NCBI GenBank assembly: GCA_031772625.1
Contig: CM062819.1
Location: 821,291,503 to 821,355,502 of the forward strand
Origin: Pinus tabuliformis
Taxonomy: Eukaryota > Streptophyta > Pinopsida > Pinales > Pinaceae
Direction of reading: 5' to 3'
DNA length: 64,000 nt
The position numbers and the translations under genes are program-made. A model generated the notes under the pieces. The model was not told the origin of the DNA, made no database searches, and saw only the letters and a list, made by a program, of their open reading frames with translations. Every line of letters begins with the position of its first letter. Positions within the stretch are counted from its first letter, which is position 1. Below are positions 1-13,029 of the stretch, one piece after another.

Positions 1-3000
1 TTGGAGACCCTCGTAGTGCATAAATAGGACGGCTTCCAGCCTTCGTAGGTTAATTTTTGAGCAGTTGTATTTTGCACTATAGTGCTATTATTTTTCAGCT
101 CATTTTGTAGCTTTTGCTGTACAACTTTCTTTGTGACATGGTTATTTTTGAATGATGGAAAGCAATTTCATTTGGCATCAGTTTTGAGCTTTTTCTTAGG
201 ATCCTATAGCTCTTGGGGTTGGGCCCAACCCAAGTGCCAAGGCCTCCTTCGTGTACTGTTACATGTTTTTAATGTCTTTGCAAAATAATTTCTATTAAGT
301 AGACTATAGTCTTGCTTGGTTACCTAGGTCATTGTTGATGATTAAAAAGGCTTTTCATGTTCAAATTGATTTGATAGGTTAATAATAGAGAAGATCTTCA
401 GAAAAAGGCCATCAAGCACCCCTGATCTCACCTCTCCCTCTGTGGGACCATGAGCTGAGACCAAGGTGTCCTTGCCACCACCAAAAACACTGTCTTTGCT
501 TCATCATGCAATTGTTAGTGTTAAATTCTCATTTGCAGAAGTTGATACCAGTTGTGGTTACATGTTCAAGTTCATGATTGCTTAGTTTGCATAGCTATTT
601 CACATGATTTCGTTGCAATAAACTTCTGTTCATTTTCTTTGCTGATATTCAGGTCAGATTAGGTTAAAGTAGCTAGGTCTTTGGTTTTCCGAGTCTTTGT
701 TTGAATAGTTTGGAAAATAACTTGCAGAGCACCTGTGATACCTCTTTACCTACCCCTACTCCATCAATACCGCCTGATCCATCCTCCAACTCTGATTCTT
801 GCCTCACATTTGCTACATTCCCTCACTTTGACCTAATTTCCATATTTTTGTGCAACATTGCTCTACCCCTCGTTGAACAAATCTAGCCATCCTTATCACT
901 CACCCACTTCGTTCGCTAGGTCCTTGACCCCTCCACATCATCATCCAACCTCCATACCCACTTCTTCACCTTTTTTTCCTCCATCAGCCCTTCAAAATCC
1001 CCTTTCGGAACATCCTGTAGAAGCCACAGAGCATCATGTAGAACCCCTGCAGACTTCCTGTAGAAGCTCATGTAAGCGTTTTCTTGAGATCCGAGCACGG
1101 TGAAACTCTCTGGAAGGGTTCTAGGGACCCCTTATTCCCTCTTCTAACCTTCCCAACCTCCTGCAAGCGCCTACTCCATTTCCTTTCGCCAGTCAACCTC
1201 TGCACGGTCAAAAACAATTAAAGCACATGCAAAATAATTCTCACAAATTACTCAAAAATGAAAAAAGGTGTTTCCTTCATATTTCTCTTCAGAAGTAGCT
1301 TAGTCACATGCATTTTACCTTTCTAGAAGTCAATGGCATCCATTTCTGTAGCTTTCATCCCTTTACTTGCACCAGTAGGGTTAGTCCGTAGAACTAGGGT
1401 TTGCTAGGGTTCACATTCCTTTTTCACGTTCAACTTCTTTCTGCAAGTAGACTAGCTTCCCTTGAGTTAGCTTTCATCCATCACCATTAAAAGCTTCTTC
1501 TGAGAGCTCATAGAAGTTGGCTTAAGCTCCTAGCAGACTTGTGCCAGCTGATCCAGTGACAGCTGCGGCAAGAGCTAGTACTTGTGCATATATCACCGTC
1601 GCTTCCAAGTTTGTTACGAACTACTGGGTTGATAAAAGTAAAGAAGGGAGCCCTAGGAGTTGCAACATTATTGTTGCAATACTGGAGCCCACCAAATGAC
1701 GATATAATATGAATGTGGGATAAATTCTACAGTTCGGGGTTCAATAATGTTGGGCATCTCCAGGTTGGTCTTCAGTGCCCATGCTTTGTTTTGTCTTAGT
1801 CCCTTATCCTTAATGTTGTAATTTTCTTTGCATCGATTTTTCTCTATCAATTTGGGCCACTCTGGTACCCCTTCCGACCATATGTTTTGATTTGGGCCAC
1901 ATTATCCATTTCCTCCCTCTCTGTGGTTGAAGATGGCCTCTGCATCCTTTGCATTAATCTTGACCCCTAGTGCTTGGCCTCCCTGCGCTTATTTGATCCC
2001 TCTGGTGTTGCTCCCACATCCCAAGACAACCTTAAGCCCATTTTTGTTTTGGGCACCCTTTGTGTTGCCATCTACATATTCAACTAGGGATCAACCTCTA
2101 AAGCCTCTTAGGCCCCTTTCATTGTTTCGCTAGCCATGTTTTCCAACCTCAACAGTTTTGCCACCTTTGGTAAATTTTGCTTGTAGAACATGCATCAAGC
2201 ATCTAGAGGCACTGCAGGTAGAGAATCTGGACTTAAAGTGGAAAATTCACCAGCATGACAATTTCCTCATTTTCATCACAAAAGAACTCTACTCTCTCAA
2301 AATCGAAATATTTTGCTAAGATGACAAGCTTGATGCCATTGGAAGATAGCTGAATGATCTTAAACTAATTGGAAATGCCACAACAAATCTGAATATTTCA
2401 GGCTTTATTCCAAGCATCATTTTTAGCAACCTGCATCTAGACTTGAATAGGTCCGCAAAGGAAGCAATCTTCTTTCTTCTTTGATGGGATCTTTCTACAA
2501 ATTTGCTCTTCTATTGTCTCAATTTTTTCAGATATATGTATGTAGGTTTGATACTATAGTCTTTCTCATTAGTAGTTTTTTTAATATGATAAACAACTTC
2601 TCAGTGACAGATCCTCTGAAACAGTTGAATTGTAATGAGTTCCTTGAGTATTTAGTACGGCCAAGCGCAAATTTAAAACAATACTTACTCATTTGTGTTT
2701 CAAAAAATAAATATAAAATTATTAAAATTATTTAAGATAAATTAGAGTTAAACAAATTAATATAGTTATTGTCTAATTAATTCTTAATAAATAGAATTTG
2801 ATTAAAATTACATGTAGTTAAATTTTTATAGATCAATTTTCTATTTATTAAAATTATTTATGATAGATCATATTAACATATTAGTATAATTATTATTTTG
2901 CTGGTATTTAATAAATAAGAAAGGATTAAACTCACTTATAATAAATCATAGTTAAATTTATGAAGACCAATTCTGTTATAAATGATTAAAATTGGTGATT

Positions 3001-3730
3001 GCTTTACGAAATTGTTTTTATAATATAATAATTTAAAAATGAAAATTTAAATAATTTTCCAATTTTATAGATTAACAACATATAAAATTATAGAAATTAG
3101 TGCTAATTTATTTAATTTGTGTGTATAGTTTAAATAATCTATGAATAACATATTTTTAATCTTATATTTTAATTTTCTCATAAATTTTATAATTTTTTTG
3201 GATATTGTAAATGTTTAATATAATAAGGTTTAATATAATAACAAAGTTTATAATGTTATTTGTGGGAATTGAATTTGAGTAAGAAGAGGGAAACTGAATT
3301 TGTGTAAGAAAGGTAATAATTATTCTTTTTAGGCACTCAAGATAAATCTAATTGACATTGATATTTATAAATTATTTTAACACATCATTTATTAATTCCA
3401 TATTAATACATAGTATATTAATATATATATTTATTGGGTAGTTAACTCTTCTACATTTTTGTCTTTTTCTAATCTAAAATATGGCAAGGATTTGTTGGAA
3501 TACCAAGTATGAGTTGTGTAGTTAGCACAATGAATGCCCCAAGTGTTTTAGGGTGTTGAATCAATTTATGCATTCAAAAACACTTTTTAAACAATGAAAA
3601 ATCATAATCTCACAAAAAAATATATCTTCGAATTCCAACGAAAAAAACCAAAATGTAGAAAAATAAAATTGTACTTATATTTATTATTATTTTATTAATA
3701 TTATTACACCTTTATACCATTTTTAAAAAA
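1..3730. other. Gene-poor flank, nothing assigned
   Basis: No open frame here has recognisable domain content. Positions 700-1,103 hold short proline/serine-rich frames. Positions 2,160-2,480 translate into a leucine/lysine-rich stretch with stops that could be a decayed coiled-coil coding relic, but no family is recognised. From 2,700 to 3,730 the DNA is very AT-rich with no coding character. Splice-like signals can be found, but none links into a plausible gene model. Confidence 0.5.
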
Positions 3731-3739
3731 TTATATTAT

Positions 3740-4545
3740 AACTTTTTTTTTTTCCTTTTTCTTAAAAAAAATCTTGTATTTTTATTGATAAAAATAAAAA
3801 TACATTTTGTAAATACTTAATCAGATTTAAGAGAGCCAAAATAACCTACACAAAAATAAGCATAAGCTTCCAAAGATCCATCCCCAAACAAAGGCTTCAA
3901 AAGATCCATCCCCAAACAAAGAAACCCTAGAGGACCATATACAAAAACATAAACCAGGTCCGAAGCCCCTAGAAAATACATAGAGGCGCAAAGGCCCGAA
4001 TCAAACAACCCCAAAGAGGGGGCCAAGAAGTGCTGAACCCAGAAGGAAGCAAATGTGGGTTGAATATCCTAACCAACAACGAAATCCATGTCAAGAAGCC
4101 ATGAGAATCCACACACACATGTTGATGGAGAAACCACCCACCAAGAACCGATAAAGGACCCCAAACCATGAGCCGCAAAACGAGGAAAAGAGCGACTCAC
4201 GACAACGAAAACACAACAAAAGCCCTTAAGAGCAGTGACAACAGTGAAGCTATGCACCAGAAGCACCGGACGAAGGCTAACCAAAACCTAGAAAGGAGGA
4301 AACAAAAAAAAAAAACACGGAGAAATAAAGCAAACCACACCTCCAATGTCCACGCCTCCCTCAATGCCGAGATCCCTTGAAGGTGAAATGAGGATAACCC
4401 CCCACCAACACTTCGGATGCGACACCACAAACCTGTGAGAAGAGGATGAGAAACATGAAGACGAGGGCTACAGAGGCTAGGGTTCTATCCTTTGAGCCCT
4501 TGCCTCCCTCAATGCTCTACCTCTCGAATCCTCCGTGAAAGTATA
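3740..4545 (-). mobile_element. LINE-like 3' tail fragment
   Basis: Read on the minus strand, this block is G/T-rich and ends in a segment reading ACAAAATGTA, a TTTTTATCAATAAAAAT-like stretch and then an adenine-rich run. That closely resembles the 3' end of the full LINE at 11,870-11,920, which has the same ACAAAATGTA followed by TTTTATTAATGAAAT and poly(A). Minus-strand open frames up to about 77 codons show no reverse transcriptase motifs, so it is either a 5'-truncated LINE containing only the 3' UTR or a non-autonomous derivative. No clear target-site duplication was found. Confidence 0.3.
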
Positions 4546-5313
4546 CAATCAATTGTATTGGAACTTTGTATTAAATTGCATAAACTTTAGACATAAATAT
4601 TAGTTGTTGGCTTGCCACTAGTTAAACTAGACCAACAATAAAAGTGTCTTTTCCCTATATAATTAATCATTTGACAATAAAACAACAATATAACAAAAAT
4701 AATCTTATCATGATTTAAAAACTTGCTAAACAACCTAGGATTATAGGTCCTATAATAAAGAGTAGTGGTGCCTGATCTAATGAAATGTAAATTAAAAACT
4801 CAGGACACAAAAACAACCAAATTCCCAACAAAATTAACGACATCTAATTTAACTAACTCATTGGGATTCCATTGCTAATTATATAAGATAATCTCCCAAA
4901 ATATTACATGACATATTCTTACTCAAAGATAAATTAATATAATGAGTTTTATCTTGTAAGTATTGGAATGGGAAATCCTCTTTGAGGCTTATGTTACTTA
5001 ATTATCATCCTCTTAAACGAAGTACTTCCTAAAAAAACTCGGTTGATGAACTTGAGCTAAGGTGATGTTTAATTATTCATTTGAATCTCAATCTAGAAGG
5101 GGAATGAAATAAACATTTGGGAATAAATGGAAAGGTCTTAGCTGGTCCCTTTAGGCCAACAATTATATAATATACTTTAATTCAAAGGTATTTCAAAAGA
5201 GCATGAACTAGTGTAGGTTAATGATTTTTACCAAATGATTAAGCTTTATATTGTTTTATAGTTTGGTAAAATGTTTTTTCTCTTGAAAAATAAATTTTAT
5301 ATTCATTTGAAAT
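4546..5313. other. Intergenic, nothing seen
   Basis: AT-rich DNA without open frames of note, repeats or RNA genes. It is the pre-insertion sequence 5' of the LINE. Confidence 0.5.
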
Positions 5314-5328
5314 AAAACAAATTTACAT
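5314..5328. repeat. LINE target-site duplication, left copy
   Basis: The 15-mer AAAACAAATTTACAT recurs directly after the LINE poly(A) at 11,920-11,934. The leading adenines could belong to the poly(A) tail, so the duplication is 11-15 bp. It defines both ends of the LINE. Confidence 0.85.
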
Positions 5329-5622
5329 GGAATTGGAGTTGCTGGTGGGTTGGATGGAGCGATGGTGACCGGGTTAGGGTTTCTTTGCAGAGATTGTCTG
5401 CAGCCCTCTGCACCTGTGGTACGACATCGATTGCCCCCGTAACAGCTCTGACGCCGTCCCCCCCCTCGTTTTTCCACTACCCTTAATTGGAAACAGGCTC
5501 TCCACCGACTCATTAGCTGCAAGCAGTTTGTTTTTTCTTCAATCCTCCCTCCCTTCACCGACTACCTTTGTTCTTGTTAGCAACAACCTGAAGGCAGCTG
5601 TCAGCGGGCGGTCTAGACAACT

Positions 5623-7517
5623 ATGGATGAGATGGTTGATTATTCCGTGGATCCTTCGGAGGATGTGCCCATCTCGACACACCCCAGGACCACAATGGTG
5701 GGATACTTTACCTTCGAAAGCGAGCTCCCTGACGAAGTTGATGCCCTTCCGCCTATCTCCCGCCCCCGCATATCTTCTGTGTCGCTGCCTGAGGACGCCC
5801 CATCGCATCCGGAATTCATCTCCCAGCCACTTTCTCCATGTACTCTGGCTTTTGCGTATCCATTGACAAACCCTAGCAAAAAAACCCTTGAAGCGGTTCT
5901 GGTATCAAACCCTCCTTCGTTCGCCTCCTGTATACCCTTGGTCGACCGCCTCTTGGTCTCTGCTACACAAGAGCTTGTCTCATCTGCTCCCCTGACCACC
6001 GAGGCTTCCCCTCTGGGAAATTTCATCAGAATTAGTCCCATCCTGGGTATTTTTTCTTCTATTCCATCGACGGCTACTGGAGGACCTAGGGCACCCCCTT
6101 CATTATCGACTGCACATCCTGCCTCGGCACCAGAGACTGCTGCCGCTAGAATTTTCGGGGTCTCTAAGAACAAGCGGTGCTTGAAGCTCCTGAACTGTGA
6201 GGTATTCCTAAAACTCACTGAGGACACTCAATTACTAGACTCCATGGATATCGCAGAGAAAGTGCTTGTTGGTCAGTTCGCGACAGACATTTCAGTGCGG
6301 AAAAGCTTCAACAATGGACCTTGGAGGTCTAGGGTAATCACCTGAAAGATCCCCCAAAGGTTCAAACATTCATTAAAGGTTGGTTTGCTCTCCGGTTCAG
6401 CTATCTTGCGCACACCAAATGGGTACTTTCTATAGTCTGGCGCATTGATCAAGCACCAGTTTTGCTCAGAAGATGGACGCCTATGTTTGACCCGGAACAG
6501 GAGAGGGTCAACGTTGGACCCATATGGATATGCCTTCCAGGGCTACCTCTACATTTCTGGACGGAGGAAGTTTTCAAGCGAATTGGAAATTCCATTGGCA
6601 TGTACCTCACCTATGATGACTCTTTTCAGAGTACGGGGCACATGGATTTTTCCAGGATTCTGGTTCACCTGGATCTCTCCGATGGCCTTTTAGAGCACAT
6701 TAACATTCAGTGGAGGAATACAACAAGGAGGCAACTACTGGATTACGAGGGTGTCCCTTTTTGATGCAGACGATGTCACAAGGTGGGTCACTTATATAAA
6801 GATTGTCCACCTAATGGCAAGGGCTTCAAAAAGACCCCGATTCATGAACCAATGGCACAGGAGTCCCCAATTTAGGAGGAGCAGCCTCAGAATACGGAGC
6901 CTATAGAAGGGATGGCCGAGATGCAGACGGCCTCGATAGACAAGGTTACAGACCCACCTTCGACCACTCTGAAGAAGCGTGGTAGACCTCCTCATCGACC
7001 TCCTCCCCTGCCTCCAACACAAACTCGACCAACCTCTGGTGACTCGCATTCTCTTGGTAAGAGCTTACCCTTCATTTTATCCTCTCCTTGTTGCACATCT
7101 TTTCTTGATATCATCACATCTGGTCTATATTCCGGTATAACATGGTTTAACATTTGGTTTGGATCCGGCCTCTGTTTCTGTTGCCTCTTCCCCAATATTT
7201 TTCCATGTTGCATCCAGACCCGTTTTTACCCCCACTTCTTCCTCCCCTTCGATTTTCCCTCTTCCTTCATCTGCCACATTCTTTTAGGCACCCCCTGTTA
7301 CTGGTTATTTGACACGATCAAAAGCCAAGAGATAGGCTTTGGACCATGTCGGGCTTGATATCATTCCCTCCCCACTTCGCTTAAGCTCCATAGGGGAAGA
7401 CCCTCCTTGCTCACTATTGCTCAATCTATGGTAGGAGATGAGATTGCTTTGGGCAAACAATCCACTATACCTGGGGTACTTAGAGCTAGAGAAACCCCCT
7501 TTGGGCCCCCTCCATGA
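5623..7517 (+). pseudogene. LINE ORF1 (gag-like, DUF4283/zinc-knuckle) pseudogene
   Basis: ORF1 encodes the RNA-binding protein of plant L1 elements. The first frame (5,623-6,345) is a proline/serine-rich N-terminus leading into a DUF4283-type region, which continues in another frame after a frameshift near 6,345-6,380; WICLPGLPLHFW at about 6,521-6,556 is typical of the family. A CX2CX4HX4C zinc knuckle lies at 6,765-6,806, preceded immediately by an in-frame TGA (6,762-6,764) that looks like a decayed CGA. Further on is an AT-hook-like KKRGRPP at about 6,971-6,991 in a proline-rich tract. The C-terminal frame shifts again near 7,410 and ends at TGA 7,515-7,517, overlapping the ORF2 start as ATGA. 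Confidence 0.8.
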
Positions 7518-10500
7518 AGATCATCTCCTTCAATTGTCGGGGGCTTGCTAGGCTTGACAAAAAACTAGCACTCCATCGGTTAATTACAACTGACTCGCAT
7601 GATATAATCTTTCTAGAGGAGACTCTTGGTCCTGCTTCTGTCATTTCACATACCCTTCAAAATATGTTTCCTAGGTGGCTATTTATTGGATTGGATGCAC
7701 ATGGAAGATTTGGGGGTATTGCCTTGGGATACTACTCCCGTTCTAAAGCTGCTCAATTGTTGGGGAGGGGCTGGCCATATTGGTGCTGACATTTATTCAA
7801 CGGACCTGGGAATGAATTTCCAGATCTACAATATATATGGACCTTGTCAAAACAAACCTGATTTCTGGGAAAACCTCCTGGATTTGGACCTGTTTTTGGC
7901 AGACCATTTGATTCTTGGATGGGACCTCAATTTCTCCATCGGTCATGATGAGTCTTGGGGAAATAGAGCACAGAGGGACTCTCTATTTGATTATTTCTCA
8001 GCCATCCTAGATTCACATCAACTGATTGATATCCCTTCAACTAAATTACAAGCGACCTAGAGGAATAACAGGACAGGGGAACATGGGCTGACTCGCAGAC
8101 TTGATCGCTTCTTGGTCAAAGAGAAGGTACTTGATTTGGGTTTTCACATCAGACAATGGGTTGGATCTGAGGGGATCTCTGATCATCTTCCCATCTATAT
8201 GGAGATTGAAGGGGGTAGAACAAAGCCCAAGGGACCTTTCAAATTTCGCTCTGCTTGGCTCAGGGAAGACTCTTATATCAGCATGGTCTCTGAATACTGG
8301 AAAGCAAACCCTCCTGGGGCTGGGGGTAATTTCACAAAGGGTTTTATTCAAAACCTCACAGAGTTGAAGAAAATGTCCAAACAATGGGCTCACAACAAAA
8401 GGACCCTGGATGAACACTCCCTGTGACATATAGAATCAGAGTTATCTGTCTTTGAAAATGATCAGGAAGGATTATTCACCTCTATTGGACACAAGAAGAA
8501 GATCACATCCCTATACTCCGCTAGAGGGAAAATCCTTAAGGATCATGAAGAAGTCTGGTGATTAAGAAGTAGGGAAATATGGATGAAATATTGGGATGCG
8601 AATACCAAATTCTATCATAAGTTCGCCAATGGAAGGAAGGTGATTAATACTATTTGGCAGCTTCAGAATGAAATGGGACAGGTTGTCAACACATTTCAAC
8701 AATTGGCTGAGCTGGCAACCTCTCATTTCAAACGAATTTACAGTGCCCCGCGGGAAGAAAATTTGGTAGACATCATTAGAGTGGCACAACTTTTTCCGAG
8801 GTTTGTAGATCAAGAGGAGGAAGGGAACCTAACCAAGGCAGTTACACTGGAAGAGTTGGAGGCCACCCTGAAGTGGTTTAAAAGGGACAAAAGCCCAGGA
8901 CCTGATGGATGGTCAATTAAGTTCTACTTGGCTTTCTTTGACATCATAGGTGAAGATTTGCTAAAAGTTGTTGAGGATGCCATGATCAATGGGAATATAG
9001 TAGCATCCATCACTTCTACCTTCATAACACTCATCCCGAAAATAGATAACCCGGTCTCCTATGAAGAATATTGCCCTATCTCAATCTGTAACTGCATTTA
9101 CAAGATTATTGCAAATATCATTGCCAACCAGATGCGGCCCATTCTATCCAACCACATCTCACCGGAACAGTTTGCCTTCCTACGAGATTGATAGATTCAT
9201 GAGGTGGTGGGCACTGCATAGGAAGTATTACATACTCTACATATCAGGAGATGCAAAGGTATGATTCTGAAAGTTGATTTATCCAAGGCTTTTGACAGAG
9301 TTAATTTGTTATACATTAGAATGCTTTTAACCCATCTGGGATTTCCATTCATATTCATCAAATGGATTATGAGCTGTATAACTAACATCCCCTTCAGCAT
9401 TATGGTTAATGGAAGTGCATCCCCCTTTTTCTTCTCTGAAAGAGGTTTGTGGCAGGGATGTCTGCTGTCACCATTACTCTTCCTTCTTGTCATGGAGGGC
9501 CTCAGCAGACTCATAAAGGATGAACCTAGAAGAGGCAGATTATAGGGCATAAAGATATCAGACGGTTGTATGCTAACACATCTACTTCTTGTGGATGATG
9601 TCTTGATATTTCTCAATGGCACTATTGGTTATCTTACCATCATCAAAGCCTCTTTCTCCCTATTTCAAAAGGCCACTGGTATGTTGATAAATGATACAAA
9701 ATCTACGTTGACAGCAGCATAATTCACACCACACGAGATCCTTTTTGCACTTCAACGCTTCCCATTTACACAACTGAGCCTGACAGAAGGTCTGAAATAT
9801 ATGGGGTATAAGTTAAAGCCCTTGGGCTACAAGATCGCCAACTGGACTTGGCTCATCTCAAAGATGGTAAAAAGACTCAATATCTGGTACCTCAAATATC
9901 TATCTCGTGCTGGTCGACTCACCCTCATCAAGAGTGTCTTAGAAGCCACACCTGTTTATTGGATGTCTCTAGCATGGATTCCAAGGGGTATCCTCACCAG
10001 GATACAATCCTTCTGCTGCAGATTTCTCTGGAAGGGTAGCTTGCAAGGCAAGACTTTTGCTTGGGTCAACTGGGATGCCCTTGACTTATCAAAGAAGTGG
10101 TGGGGGGGGGATGGGGCTTAAAAAAACTCGAGGACTTCTCATCTGCTCTGGTTGCTAAACTTGGTGGGCACCTTGTATCAGCTGACAACCTCTGGTCGAA
10201 GGTTACTGTTGCAAAATACATCGCCCCGATGCACATTATGGATTGGGTTAGGCGACCACACAGATGCACAACTGGGATTTCTATTATCTGGAAGGCGGTT
10301 ATTAAGGCATTGAATCCTATCAGAGCGGGTATTACTTGGAGAATCCACTCAGGAAATAAAGTGCGCATTGGTATTGATCTGTGGATTGGCTGCAGGAACA
10401 TGCATAGACTACCTAATGAGTTCATTCATTACTTTCAAAATCACAATTCTTCTCATATAGCTCATATTGCAGATGATGATAATACCACTTTCCTACAATG

Positions 10501-11662
10501 GGCCTGGAAAACAACACTTCAACTACATATCCCTCCTCAATGGGTACAGCTATGGGAGGATTATACTCAGGCACTTACGGAGGCTCACATCCGCATCACT
10601 GAAGGTGATGATGAGGTAATTTGGGCCCTATCTAAATCTGGGAGATACTCCCCCAAAGATGGTTACTTGGCCCTGACAGAAGCTAGAAGACCTCAGATAA
10701 TTGTAGATTGGTGGAGGCATCTCTGGAAGCTTAAGGCCCCCACCTAGGTCTCGGATGCTAATGTGGACAATCTCGCGGAACAAAATACCTGCAAGTGATA
10801 ACCTCCTCAAGCGAGCACAATATGGCCCTCACTGGTGTTACCTTTGTAGAAGTGATAATGAATCCATTCAACCCCTGTTCCTTGACTGCACATTAGCCCG
10901 AAAATCGTGGGATATTATTATTCCTGATGTTGCTCCATTAAGTGTATGGGCTGGAATAAATATTATTGAGGTTTGGAAGACCAAGTATACCTCTGCTTCT
11001 GCTCCTAAGCAACGCAATCTGCCCCTTCTGATATGCTGGGCTATTTGGATCACCCGAAATCACTTAATTTTCCAGAACTCACCACCTCGCTGGTCTATTA
11101 CTGCCAAGAAGATTTTGGCCGACTACACCCTCATCTCGGATGACCCACCCCCACAGAGGCCCGGGAATATTATACCTGAACATATTGATCATAGAAAGCC
11201 ATGGGCTTATTTCAACGGGGCCGCACAGGAGACTGGGTGCAGTGGGGGAGCTATTCTACATATCAATCATCATCATTCTTACAGAATGCTCATGGGTTTC
11301 AGAAGAGGCACTAATAATTTTGCAGAACTACTAGCTGCAAAACATCTCATACAAGTTGCTTTGGAGAAAAATTGCAGAGACATACAATTATTTGGGGACT
11401 CCAAAATCATTTGTGACTGGTTGAATAGAACACCTAGATGCTCTACTTTTTCTTTGAGTCATATTCTGCATGAAACTCTGAGATTGATTTCATCATTTGA
11501 CTCCTTTACATGTAAACACATTTTCAGGAACACAATGGGGTTGCTGACAACCTATCCAAAGAAGCTGCGATTGAGGAGCCGGGCATCTGGATGATCCGAG
11601 AACTGTGCGATGGCGAACACTATCAATACTACCAACGACTGTTTATAGATATAATTGCATAA
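7514..11662 (+). pseudogene. LINE ORF2 (endonuclease-RT-RNase H) pseudogene
   Basis: ORF2 is the replication enzyme. The apurinic-type endonuclease starts at the ATG of 7,514 with ISFNCRGL, the catalytic glutamate in FLEETLG, GWDLN (in place of the usual GGDxN) and SDHLPI near 8,180. Reverse transcriptase covers about 8,880-9,700, with DLSKAFDRVN and a catalytic box reading LLVDDVLIF. A zf-RVT-type zinc region lies around 10,640-10,900. RNase H follows from about 11,200: the first aspartate is replaced (FNGAA), while the NFAELLA glutamate and FGDSK aspartate remain. Frame shifts occur near 7,780, in the G-run at 10,101-10,110, near 10,745 and at about 11,527. At least ten in-frame stops are visible, including 8,058, 8,424, 8,559, 9,189-9,194 and 9,543. 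The last frame ends at TAA 11,660-11,662. Confidence 0.9.
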
Positions 11663-11919
11663 TTTTCTGTTGGCATATGAACATTATTTTTTGTGTATAT
11701 ATTTATCGCATGAAGGACTACTAAGTTTTTATAGATTGTAGGTTTTACAGTTTTATATATATTTCTGCCTCCCTGCGTGGATCAAGGCAACAATTTGTGA
11801 TCACTGTTGATGATGACAATCATGTCTTGGATTTGATTTGGATATGCATTTATGCATCTACAAAATGTAATTTCCTTTTATTAATGAAATTACGATTTTT
11901 CCTAGGGAAAAAAAAAAAA

Positions 11920-11934
11920 AAAACAAATTTACAT
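11920..11934. repeat. LINE target-site duplication, right copy
   Basis: Direct repeat of 5,314-5,328 immediately after the poly(A) tail; it fixes the 3' boundary of the LINE. Confidence 0.85.
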
Positions 11935-11993
11935 TTTGTATGATTCATAACATGTTTTTGATTTCATACAACATTCCACAATGAGAGGAAAAC

Positions 11994-12296
11994 AAATCTC
12001 TAACAACTAATAACTTTCCTTACATAATCAAAATGTGACCTTAGATTTCTTGTATAGGTGTTTTCTCATCAACTCCTTCATCTTTCCATACACATCTTTC
12101 AAAATAAAACTATATGCTTAAGTTATACATTTCCTATTTCAGAAAATTAAAATCTCTAACAAATAATAATCTTCCCTATATAATCAAAATGTAACCTCAA
12201 ATTTCTTGTATAGGTGTTTTCTCATTAAATCCTTCATCTTTCTGTACACATCCTTCAAAATAAAACTATATGCCTAAGTTATACATTCCCCAAAAA
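11994..12296. repeat. Tandem duplication, about 156-bp period
   Basis: Two diverged copies of an AT-rich segment. Copy 1 starts near 11,994 and copy 2 near 12,150; both contain TTTCTTGTATAGGTGTTTTC and AAAATAAAACTATATGC. No coding content is seen. Confidence 0.75.
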
Positions 12297-12654
12297 TATA
12301 TTTTAAACTATGTCTATCTAAAACAATACTTTTTAAGGAATCCTCACTTCAAAAATATCAAGATAAATCACCATATGACTATCAAATAAAAGAACAATGA
12401 TCAAATTTAGAAAATTGTACATCCATATCCTTCTAGATAGGTCAATTTCCAACATCCAACAATACTCTATCCTTATACAATCCCTTTACCTTTTCATTCA
12501 TGACCCCGAAAACATGATGAAAAACAATGTGATCAAAATGAGGAGTGCAAATTTGGATCTCCTAAGATGAGCCTCAATATGATTTTTTCTAATTAAGATA
12601 ATAATAAATTTACTAACTTAATGAGAACTACATTGAATTCTCATTTTTTAGAGG

Positions 12655-13010
12655 TCGTAAAAGGTCATGATTTTCATGTTGATTTTGAAAAATGTTGATG
12701 TAGTATCATCATTTTTTTGGAACATATTTTTGATGCTTTAATTTTCTTATGTAATAAGTATGGGCATTTTTTTTAAATATTAGTGATTTTCATGCCGATT
12801 TGTAAAAGTGTTGATGCAACATCAACCCCTTTTTGGGGGCTTATTTTTGACATTTCGAAATTGCTTATGTATTAAGTGTGGATACATCTTTTAAAATGTT
12901 AGTAACTTTCATGTGGATTTTGAAAAACGTTGATGCAACATCAAATTTTTTTTAATCGTATTTTTGACACTTTAAATGTTCTTATGTCTCAAGTATGCAC
13001 ATTTTTAAAA
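12655..13010. repeat. Tandem repeat, about 120-bp units with a palindromic core
   Basis: About three degenerate units, each with the order TTTTCATG-GATTTTGAAAA-GTTGATGcaaCATCAA, then a segment like TATTTTTGACACTTTAA, then CTTATGTANTAAGTATG. The core is a 7-bp inverted repeat around CAA. The same core recurs in the repeat field at 16,795-17,125. Confidence 0.65.
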
Positions 13011-13029
13011 AAATGTTGGTTAGTTAACC

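Larger units (their letters stand above)
5329..11919 (+). mobile_element. L1-type LINE, near full length, inactive
   Basis: A 6.6-kb non-LTR retrotransposon bounded by a 15-bp target-site duplication, with a 5' UTR of about 290 bp, ORF1, ORF2 (endonuclease, reverse transcriptase, zinc-binding domain, RNase H), a 3' UTR of about 245 bp and a poly(A) run at 11,908-11,923. Such elements are mobilised by target-primed reverse transcription, for which the poly(A) and duplication are the signature. The RNase H at the end of ORF2 is typical of plant L1 lineages. Both ORFs carry several stops and frameshifts, so the copy is dead, but because the 5' end is present it was probably once a complete insertion. 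Confidence 0.93.

Noticed and set aside
5640-6227. 195-codon open frame on the minus strand
   Set aside because: It is antisense to LINE ORF1, which has recognised family content on the plus strand.
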